Origin: Streptosporangiaceae bacterium
GTDB lineage: Bacteria; Actinomycetota; Actinomycetes; Streptosporangiales; Streptosporangiaceae
DNA length: 5,245 nt
Direction of reading: 5' to 3'
NCBI GenBank assembly: GCA_030038715.1
Contig: JASHSO010000177.1
Location: 1-5,245, forward strand
Position 1 is the first letter of the stretch, and each line of letters begins with the position of its first letter. Positions 1-4,490 of this stretch are shown piece after piece. A program made the translations under genes and the position numbers. The notes under the pieces were generated by a model that saw only the letters and a list, made by a program, of their open reading frames with translations, searched no databases and was not told the DNA's origin.

Positions 1-114
1 CTGTCGCCGCAATGCGGCTTCGCCTCTACCGCCGAGGGGAACGCGCTGACCCACGATCAGATGAGGGCCAAGCTGGAGCTGGTTGTGCAGGTGGCGGCGG
101 AAATCTGGGGTTAG
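1..114 (+). CDS. Cobalamin-independent methionine synthase (MetE-like, COG0620) family protein, C-terminal fragment
   Basis: Only the final 37 codons are present, read in frame from base 1 to a TAG stop at 112-114; the start lies to the left of the window. The peptide begins LSPQCGFAST, continues with EGNALT and ends in a helix finishing VAAEIWG. This is the usual C-terminus of short MetE-like proteins. In that family the Cys of the PQCGF/PDCG motif is one of the zinc ligands that activate the thiol substrate, and it is present here (residue 5 of the fragment). Full-length MetE transfers a methyl group from methyl-tetrahydrofolate to homocysteine. Short actinobacterial paralogues containing only the C-terminal barrel often have unproven substrates, so the exact reaction is left open. 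The gene converges on the oxidoreductase to its right, and the two stop codons overlap. Confidence 0.85.
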   Translation: MSPQCGFASTAEGNALTHDQMRAKLELVVQVAAEIWG

Positions 115-1079
115 TCCGGCACCAGGACCACCCGCGGACCGCTCTGCATAGAGGCGGTCCAGGCTGCGGCGACTTGTGACAGCGGGAAGGTACGGAAGGG
201 CACCTGTATCGTGCCGTCGGCGATCAGCCCGAGGTAGACCGGTATCTGCGCCTTGATCGCGGCTGCCGGCACCGAGCCCAAGCCGCTCCCGGAAATCGTG
301 ATCTTCCGGCTGCGCAGCAGCGTGGCGGGAACCGCGGCAGTGAGGCCGGCCAAGGCGCCGATCTGGACATAGCTGGTGCTGACGCCTTCCTCGCCGCCTG
401 CGGGCGAACCCAGCGCCGCAAATGCGGACTCGGCGACCGGCCCCCAGACAAAGTCCAGCACGAGGCCCGGCGTGTCACCGTCGAGCGCGGCAGCGATGGC
501 AGCCGCGTCAGCCGCCAGGTCACCCGTGAGCGAGAGCGTCTGCGTGCCGACCGCGGCCGCACGGGCTAGCCCTGGCTCGCTTCGGCCGGCCCCGACGACC
601 CGAGCGGCACCGAGCAGCCTGGCGTTCTGCGCGGCGAGGTAGCCTGCCACCCCGGTCACGCCGAGGATCAGCACCGTCAAAGGCGCCCCGGCCTCCGCCC
701 GACGGGCGGTCAGGGGCAGCCACGATGCCATGCCCGGGTTGATGCCTGCGGCGACCGCCTCGGGCTGTGCGCCCTGCGGGACAGCGAACCTCATCGCGTC
801 AGGCGAGGCTATGCGCTCGGCGAAGGTGCCGTACGGCGGCCTTCCTGATGCGGTGAAGACCAGCTGCCCGTCGGCAGTCCGGGCCACTGCGTTCAGGCCC
901 GGTATGACCGGGAATACGCCGGCCTGGCTGTAGTGCCGCCCAGTCGCCGCCGACCTGGTCACCTGGTGGATCCCGGCGGCGACCAAGTCCACTATCTGGC
1001 TGCCCTCATCGGCGTCCGGCTCGGCGAAGTCGCCGTAGACCGGTATCGAGTCGGCCGAGCGCAAGATTGCCGCCTTCAC
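111..1079 (-). CDS. Zinc-less medium-chain dehydrogenase/reductase, quinone-oxidoreductase-like
   Basis: A 322-residue cytosolic protein of the medium-chain dehydrogenase/reductase superfamily, probably an NADPH-dependent reductase of quinones, enones or similar carbonyls. The N-terminal GroES-like domain (about 1-115) contains VIPGLNAVA near residue 58 and PPYGTFAE near 81. The Rossmann domain starts with LILGVTGVAG near 137, whose GxxGxxG loop binds the dinucleotide, followed by RVVGAGRS, where the basic residue suggests NADP. The region that carries the catalytic Cys in zinc alcohol dehydrogenases reads GIHQVTRSAATGRHY, and there is no four-Cys structural lobe, so no metal is expected. I chose the GTG at 1079 because GGAG lies 6 bases upstream and the product then begins MKAAILRSA, as family members do. 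A longer reading from GTG at 1115 would translate the operator DNA into 12 unlikely residues. It is divergent from a TetR gene that probably represses it. The physiological substrate is unknown. Confidence 0.85.
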   Translation of the reverse strand: MKAAILRSADSIPVYGDFAEPDADEGSQIVDLVAAGIHQVTRSAATGRHYSQAGVFPVIPGLNAVARTADGQLVFTASGRPPYGTFAERIASPDAMRFAVPQGAQPEAVAAGINPGMASWLPLTARRAEAGAPLTVLILGVTGVAGYLAAQNARLLGAARVVGAGRSEPGLARAAAVGTQTLSLTGDLAADAAAIAAALDGDTPGLVLDFVWGPVAESAFAALGSPAGGEEGVSTSYVQIGALAGLTAAVPATLLRSRKITISGSGLGSVPAAAIKAQIPVYLGLIADGTIQVPFRTFPLSQVAAAWTASMQSGPRVVLVPD

Positions 1080-1085
1080 TGACAG

Positions 1086-1089
1086 CTCC
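1086..1089 (-). promoter_or_regulatory. Ribosome binding site that decides the oxidoreductase start
   Basis: On the minus strand GGAG is followed by six bases (CTGTCA) and then GTG at 1079-1077. This is good Shine-Dalgarno spacing. The alternative GTG at 1115 has no comparable site and lies inside the spacer of the operator repeat. The site therefore supports the shorter protein. Confidence 0.7.
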
Positions 1090-1095
1090 AATTTA
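1090..1095 (-). promoter_or_regulatory. Probable -10 box of the oxidoreductase promoter
   Basis: The minus strand reads TAAATT, a TANNNT-type actinobacterial -10 element, ten bases before the GTG at 1079. Transcription would start just upstream of or at the start codon, giving a very short or absent leader. No good -35 match is visible at the usual distance (TGGGTG at 1118-1113). The box overlaps the outer half of the left operator, so repressor binding would cover it. Confidence 0.5.
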
Positions 1096-1139
1096 ACGTC
1101 GTTAAGGGACTCCACCCAGCTTCCCTTAACGATGTTAAA
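1092..1139. promoter_or_regulatory. Twin TetR-type operators forming an inverted repeat
   Basis: Two 13-bp palindromes of the form TTAAC-N3-GTTAA are present: TTAACGTCGTTAA at 1093-1105 and TTAACGATGTTAA at 1126-1138. Their centres are 33 bp apart, about three helical turns, so both would face the same side of the DNA. They are parts of a larger inverted repeat with 18-bp arms (1092-1109 and 1122-1139) that match at 17 of 18 positions around a 12-bp spacer. TetR dimers typically bind such short palindromes. The site lies between the TetR gene and its divergent neighbour, the classic place for an operator shared by both. That the TetR encoded here is the protein that binds is inference. Confidence 0.8.
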
Positions 1140-1141
1140 CT
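1136..1141 (+). promoter_or_regulatory. Probable -10 box of the tetR-family gene promoter (likely leaderless)
   Basis: TAAACT fits the TANNNT -10 pattern and ends seven bases before the GTG start at 1149, so the expected transcription start falls at or next to the start codon. No Shine-Dalgarno sequence precedes that GTG, which fits a leaderless mRNA, common in actinobacteria. The box overlaps the outer half of the right operator, implying autorepression. The -35 region is poor. Confidence 0.5.
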
Positions 1142-1148
1142 GTCAACC

Positions 1149-1796
1149 GTGCCAGCTGGGCTGACGAAGACCGCAATCGTGCAGGCGGCCTTCGACCTGC
1201 TCGACGAGGCGGGCATGGACGGCCTGACTCTGCGCGCCCTGGCATCGCGTCTGGGGGTCCAGGCACCGGCCTTGTACTGGCACGTGCGCGGCAAGCAGGC
1301 GCTGCTCGACGAGATGGCCACCCAGGTATGGCTGCACGTCAGCGAGGTGATGGCGGGGCTGCCCGACGGCCTGCCCTGGCGCCAGGTGATGGCGACCTAC
1401 GCCCTGACCGTGCGCAGCGAACTGCTACGCCACCGCGACGGCGCCAAGGCCTTCAGCGGCACTACCCTGACCGACCCCGCCGTGGTCAGGCGGCAGGAGG
1501 TCACCTTCTCCAGTCTCGTCCGCCAGGGATTCGCACTGCAGGATGCCGCCCTCGGCCTCGTGCTGCTGCACGACCTCACGATCGGCTTCTGCGTCGAGGA
1601 GCAAGCGGTGCGGCAGGCTGTCGCGGCGGGCGACGACAGGTACTCTCTCGGCCGACGCGCCGAGCTGCTCGGCCCGGACGCGCCGCTTGCGGCGGCGGCT
1701 GGCTGGGTGATTTTCGGTGCGCCCGACACCCGTTTCACCCAGCTCGTGGACCTGGCGCTGGACGCCGTCGCTGCCCTCGGGCCGGCCGGCCGCTAG
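1149..1796 (+). CDS. TetR-family transcriptional repressor with TetR-type C-terminal domain
   Basis: A 215-residue DNA-binding protein starting at GTG. Residues 6-57 form the TetR N-terminal helix-turn-helix domain: TKTAIVQAAFDLLDEAG, then LTLRALASRLGVQAPALYWHV (recognition helix near 38-46) and GKQALLDEMA. The rest resembles the tetracycline repressor itself. LLRHRDGAK at 92-100 matches the LLRYRDGAK segment of TetR, and GFALQDAALGLVLLHDLTIGF with EEQA (about 128-153) matches the dimerisation and ligand-pocket helices. The residue equivalent to TetR His100, which coordinates the tetracycline-bound magnesium, is Phe102 here, so a different ligand is likely. No tetracycline efflux gene is adjacent. 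The divergent partner is the oxidoreductase, and the shared operators suggest this protein represses both genes until an inducer binds. It ends 8 bp from the convergent ribH stop. Confidence 0.92.
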   Translation: MPAGLTKTAIVQAAFDLLDEAGMDGLTLRALASRLGVQAPALYWHVRGKQALLDEMATQVWLHVSEVMAGLPDGLPWRQVMATYALTVRSELLRHRDGAKAFSGTTLTDPAVVRRQEVTFSSLVRQGFALQDAALGLVLLHDLTIGFCVEEQAVRQAVAAGDDRYSLGRRAELLGPDAPLAAAAGWVIFGAPDTRFTQLVDLALDAVAALGPAGR

Positions 1797-1804
1797 CCGC
1801 CGTG

Positions 1805-2296
1805 CTACCCGGTTGCCAGGTCAACTGACCGCAGCGCCCGCAGGACCAGAGCCGTCTCCAGCGCCGCCAGCACCGCATCCCAGCCCTTGTCCTCGCTGCT
1901 GCCCTCGGCCCCACTGCGGTCCCGCGCCTGCTGGATCGTGTCGCAGGTCAGCACGCCGTTGCCGACCGGAGTTCCAGCATCGAGCGCGGCCCTGGCCAGG
2001 CCATACGTCACGGCGCCGCAGACGTAGTCGAAATGCGGGGTGCCTCCCTTGATGACCGCACCCAGGCACGCCACTGCGTCGTGCTGGCGCGCAAGCTCGG
2101 CCGCGACCACGGGCAGCTCCATGGCGCCTGGCACACGCACCACGGTCGGCTCCGTCACCCCGCACGCCCGCGCCGCCGACACCGCGCGTTCCAGCAGCCT
2201 GTCGGTGACCTCGCCGTGCCAGCGGGTGGCGGCTATCGCCAGGGTCAGCCCGGCGGCGTCGGCCACCCGGCGATCGGGCCGCCCGGAACCGGTCAC
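1805..2296 (-). CDS. ribH: 6,7-dimethyl-8-ribityllumazine synthase
   Basis: A 163-residue protein that condenses 5-amino-6-ribitylamino-uracil with 3,4-dihydroxy-2-butanone 4-phosphate to give the lumazine precursor of riboflavin. It probably assembles into a pentamer or capsid in the cytosol. Family landmarks are present in order: TRWH at 24-27 (the aromatic residue stacks on the pyrimidine), RVPGAMELP at 54-62, [10 protein letters not shown] at 83-92 with the catalytic His88, GNGVLTCDT at 112-120, Arg127 in RDRSG, and SSEDKG at 133-138 with the phosphate-binding Lys137. The GNGVLT and SSEDKG variants are typical of actinobacterial enzymes. Length is normal. The GTG start overlaps the ribBA stop as GTGA, and only a weak GGCAGG-like site lies upstream, so translation probably depends on coupling to ribBA. 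It is the last gene of the operon. No clear terminator follows. Confidence 0.97.
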   Translation of the reverse strand: MTGSGRPDRRVADAAGLTLAIAATRWHGEVTDRLLERAVSAARACGVTEPTVVRVPGAMELPVVAAELARQHDAVACLGAVIKGGTPHFDYVCGAVTYGLARAALDAGTPVGNGVLTCDTIQQARDRSGAEGSSEDKGWDAVLAALETALVLRALRSVDLATG

Positions 2297-3576
2297 TGGG
2301 CGCCTGCCGCCGGCGCGGCCCGGTCTGGTCCGGCACCGGGCAGGTTCTCGATCTGATGCCCGAGCCGGTCTCGCTTGGCCGTCAGGTAACGCAGATTGTG
2401 CGCCGTCGGGGCGGACGGCAGCCCGACCCGGCCGGTCACCCTGATGCCGAACCCCGACAGCCCGTCGACCTTGGCCGGGTTGTTCGTCAGCAGGCGCAGC
2501 GACGTCACGCCCAGGTCGGTAAGCATCTGCGCGCCGGTCGAGTATTCGCGGGCATCGACTGGCAGACCGAGCTCGGTATTGGCATCGACGGTGTCAGCGC
2601 CGCCGTCCTGAAGCTGATAGGCGCGCAGCTTCGACAGCAGCCCTATCCCCCGGCCCTCGTGACCGCGCAGGTATAGCACGACACCGCGGCCCTCGGACGC
2701 GATGACCGCCATGGCCGCGTCAAGCTGGGCGCCGCAGTCGCAGCGGTGCGAGCCGAACACATCCCCGGTCAGGCACTCGGAGTGCATCCTGACGAGGACA
2801 TCGGGACCCGGCTGCGTCAGGTCGCCCAGCACAAGCGCCAGGTGCTCGGTACCGTCGACGGAGTTCAGGTAGCCGAGCGCGCGCCAGTCGCCGTAGGCGT
2901 TCGGCAGGTGTGTCTCGACCACTCGGCTGACTACCCGCTCGTGCTGCCTGCGGTAGGAGATGAGCTGGTCGATCGAGATCATCGCCATGCCGTGCGAGTC
3001 AGCGAATTCGCGTAGCTGGGGCCGCCTGGCCATGGTGCCGTCGTCGTTGACGATCTCGGCCAGAACCCCGGCCGGGGTCAGCCCTGCCAGCCTGGCCAGG
3101 TCGACCGCCGCTTCGGTGTGGCCGCGGCGCCGCAGCACGCCGCCTGGCGTGTAACGGAGCGGGAACACGTGGCCCGGCCGGACGATCTCGTAGGGCTCGG
3201 TGGCCGAGTCGGCCAGCGTCCGGATTGTTCTGGCCCGGTCGGCCGCGGAGATCCCGGTGGTAACCCCGTCGCGCGCGTCCACGCTGACTGTGTAGGCGGT
3301 CCGCATTCGCTCGGCGTTCTGGCTGGTCATCAGCGGAAGCTGGAGCCGGTCCAAAATCTCGCCCGGCATCGGCACGCAGATCACGCCACTGGTGTGCCGG
3401 ATGGTGAAGGCCAGCAGCTCTGGCGTGGCCTTGCTCGCTGCGAAGATGATGTCGCCCTCGTTCTCCCGCTCGGTGTCGTCCACGACAATCACCGCCCGCC
3501 CGGCGGCGATGTCGGCCATTGCCTGCTCGACCGGATCGAGCCTGGTCTGGTCTTCGGGGCGGTTCTGATCGCTCAC
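2293..3576 (-). CDS. ribBA: Bifunctional 3,4-dihydroxy-2-butanone 4-phosphate synthase / GTP cyclohydrolase II
   Basis: A 427-residue two-domain enzyme opening both branches of riboflavin synthesis. The N-terminal DHBP synthase domain (about 13-212) converts ribulose 5-phosphate to DHBP. It shows [12 protein letters not shown] at 31-42, [13 protein letters not shown] at 92-104 and [11 protein letters not shown] at 150-160 with His153. The C-terminal GTP cyclohydrolase II domain (about 216-405) has the zinc ligands Cys268, Cys279 and Cys281 in the standard spacing ([14 protein letters not shown]), then [11 protein letters not shown] at 303-313, Asp341 and Arg343 of the catalytic DxR, and NNPAK at 365-369. 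Tyr320 in KLRAYQLQ matches the Tyr that separates true cyclohydrolase II from the Met-containing Streptomyces paralogue. Both halves look catalytically intact. The GTG start overlaps the ribE stop by GTGA, with AGGAGG five bases upstream. Confidence 0.97.
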   Translation of the reverse strand: MSDQNRPEDQTRLDPVEQAMADIAAGRAVIVVDDTERENEGDIIFAASKATPELLAFTIRHTSGVICVPMPGEILDRLQLPLMTSQNAERMRTAYTVSVDARDGVTTGISAADRARTIRTLADSATEPYEIVRPGHVFPLRYTPGGVLRRRGHTEAAVDLARLAGLTPAGVLAEIVNDDGTMARRPQLREFADSHGMAMISIDQLISYRRQHERVVSRVVETHLPNAYGDWRALGYLNSVDGTEHLALVLGDLTQPGPDVLVRMHSECLTGDVFGSHRCDCGAQLDAAMAVIASEGRGVVLYLRGHEGRGIGLLSKLRAYQLQDGGADTVDANTELGLPVDAREYSTGAQMLTDLGVTSLRLLTNNPAKVDGLSGFGIRVTGRVGLPSAPTAHNLRYLTAKRDRLGHQIENLPGAGPDRAAPAAGAQ

Positions 3577-4178
3577 GGCTGCCTCCTGGCGGTCAGCCGC
3601 TCGACGTACTTGGCGAACAGGTCGGCTTCCAGATTGACCACCGCGCCTGCGTGCTTGCTGCCGAGCGTGGTCCGCGCCAGCGTCTCGGGGATGAGGCTAA
3701 CCTCGAACCAAGGCTCCGGGCCATCGCCGAGGGCCGAGACGGTCAGGCTGATGCCGTCCACGGCCACAGATCCCTTATAAACGAGGTAACGGGCTAGCGC
3801 CGCCGGGATCGAGATCCGCACCACGTCGGAGGCTCGCTCGGAACGCCTAGCGACGATCTGGCCGGTGCCGTCGACGTGACCCTGGACTACGTGACCGCCC
3901 AGCCGGCCGTCGGGTCGCAACGGGCGCTCGAGGTTGACGACCGAACCTGGCCGCAGCTGACCCAGGCTGGAGCAGTGCAGGGTCTCGGCCATCACGTCGG
4001 CGCTGAATGTGCCGTCGGCCGTCGCGGTCACCGTGAGGCAGACGCCGTCGACGGCCACCGAGTCGCCCCGCGACGCGTCGGCCGTCACCTTCGGCCCGCG
4101 CACCGTCAGCCGGGCCGAGCCGCCGTCACGTTCGATGCCGACGACCTCGCCGAGCTCTTCCACTATCCCGGTAAACAC
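3573..4178 (-). CDS. ribE: Riboflavin synthase, alpha chain
   Basis: A 201-residue enzyme, of normal family length, that dismutates two molecules of 6,7-dimethyl-8-ribityllumazine into riboflavin and a recycled pyrimidine. It starts with the diagnostic [10 protein letters not shown] and consists of two similar lumazine-binding barrels. The first (about 1-97) has AVDGVCLTV at 42-50 with the conserved Cys47, and VNLERPL at 81-87. The second (about 98-190) has [13 protein letters not shown] at 94-106, then [14 protein letters not shown] at 134-147 and [15 protein letters not shown] near 181-195. The repeated VDG(V/I)(C/S)LTV and VNLE motifs show the internal duplication. Its GTG start has GGAGG five bases upstream, and that site lies in a hairpin below the FMN riboswitch. 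It is the first gene of ribE-ribBA-ribH. The same protein is called RibC in some naming systems. Confidence 0.97.
   Translation of the reverse strand: MFTGIVEELGEVVGIERDGGSARLTVRGPKVTADASRGDSVAVDGVCLTVTATADGTFSADVMAETLHCSSLGQLRPGSVVNLERPLRPDGRLGGHVVQGHVDGTGQIVARRSERASDVVRISIPAALARYLVYKGSVAVDGISLTVSALGDGPEPWFEVSLIPETLARTTLGSKHAGAVVNLEADLFAKYVERLTARRQP
3582..3587 (-). promoter_or_regulatory. Ribosome binding site of ribBA inside the end of ribE
   Basis: AGGAGG on the minus strand, five bases before the GTG of ribBA. With the GTGA overlap this allows both terminating ribosomes from ribE and fresh ribosomes to start ribBA, unlike ribH, which has no comparable site. Confidence 0.8.
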
Positions 4179-4182
4179 CGCG

Positions 4183-4221
4183 TCCTCCCGTGAGCCGCTG
4201 CTCTGTGGCGGTGCTCCGGGA
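4183..4221 (-). promoter_or_regulatory. ribE ribosome binding site with sequestering hairpin
   Basis: GGGAGGA (4189-4183 on the minus strand) is the ribE Shine-Dalgarno site. Its 5' part, CGGGA at 4190-4186, can pair with TCCCG at 4221-4217. The helix continues with CTC/GAG (4194-4192 with 4216-4214) and GCGG/CCGC (4198-4195 with 4211-4208). That makes 12 pairs, interrupted by a one-base and a two-base bulge, closing a 9-base loop. No run of U follows, so this is a translation-blocking stem rather than a terminator. The pairing was done by eye, without an energy calculation. Confidence 0.65.
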
Positions 4222-4223
4222 TT

Positions 4224-4263
4224 GCGTGCCGCAGTAGCGGCACAACGGCCGCAAGCGTGCCGC
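4224..4263 (-). promoter_or_regulatory. Riboswitch expression platform with competing stems
   Basis: On the minus strand GTGCCGC (4243-4237) forms a perfect 7-bp hairpin with GCGGCAC (4232-4226) around a TACT loop. The same GCGGCAC occurs once more at 4263-4257, where it overlaps the 3' strand of riboswitch helix P1. The two copies belong to a 9-base direct repeat (4224-4232 and 4255-4263). The central GTGCCGC can pair with only one copy at a time, so this looks like the element that links P1 formation to the downstream stem. Confidence 0.5.
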
Positions 4264-4418
4264 CTCCCATCCGGACTTTCACCGTCGGCCCTGGAATCTC
4301 GCCAGGTCAGCCAGCCCTTACCGGGTAAGTCCGGGGTTGCCCCCGGGCGGACGCGGACTGGGCCGGGTCGCGGACTATCACCGCCGGTTCGGAATTACAC
4401 CGACCCCGGAGCACGCTT
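4253..4418 (-). promoter_or_regulatory. FMN riboswitch (RFN element)
   Basis: The minus strand carries the strongly conserved RFN blocks in order: CTCCGGGGTCGG, TGTAATTCCGAACCGGCGGT (around 4400-4380), AGTCCGCGACCC, then TGACCTGGCGAGATTCCAG and GCCGACGGTGAAAGTCCGGA followed by TGGGAG (to 4264). Visible helices are a TCGG/CCGA stem at 4403-4389, a CTGG/CCAG stem at 4305-4291, and a variable-arm hairpin of six G-C pairs closed by a GCAA tetraloop (4346-4331). The outer helix P1 is extended by AAGCGTGC (4418-4411) pairing with GCACGCTT (4260-4253). FMN binding to this aptamer normally switches riboflavin genes off. It sits directly upstream of ribE, as expected. Confidence 0.96.
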
Positions 4419-4490
4419 CAGTTGCGGCAACCAGTCTGCCACCGCGGTTATTCCGCCGCCGGCCGCCGCGCCAGGCATCCTCCGCACGCC

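Noticed and set aside
1780..1807. GGCCGGCCGGCC palindrome near the TetR/ribH convergent stops as a bidirectional terminator
   Set aside because: The palindrome (1780-1791) is inside the TetR coding end, has no loop-forming spacer and no T-run on either side. A factor-independent terminator is not supported.
1328..1828. A 166-codon + strand frame overlapping the TetR gene
   Set aside because: It is a frame-shifted reading of the TetR gene, very rich in Arg, Ala and Gly. The TetR reading gives a complete, recognisable protein.
1942..1965. Asn instead of Phe in the GFGVLT motif of lumazine synthase (here GNGVLT)
   Set aside because: It first looked like a changed active-site residue, but GNGVLT is also the form I recall from the mycobacterial enzyme, so it is an ordinary actinobacterial variant.
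3118..3780. A 220-codon open frame on the + strand opposite ribBA and ribE
   Set aside because: It is antisense to two clear enzymes, has arginine/proline/glycine-rich low-information sequence and no family motif. Such frames arise from GC-biased third positions.
4183..4263. Transcription terminator controlled by the FMN riboswitch
   Set aside because: The hairpins found are not followed by a U-rich run, and the last one covers the Shine-Dalgarno site, which fits translational control better.
4419..4490. Promoter of the rib operon
   Set aside because: The gap must contain it or be read through, but I see no convincing -35/-10 pair. CAGACT at 4438-4433 (minus strand) is a weak -10 candidate without a -35. 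A GTTGC-C-GCAAC palindrome at 4421-4431 is too short to interpret.
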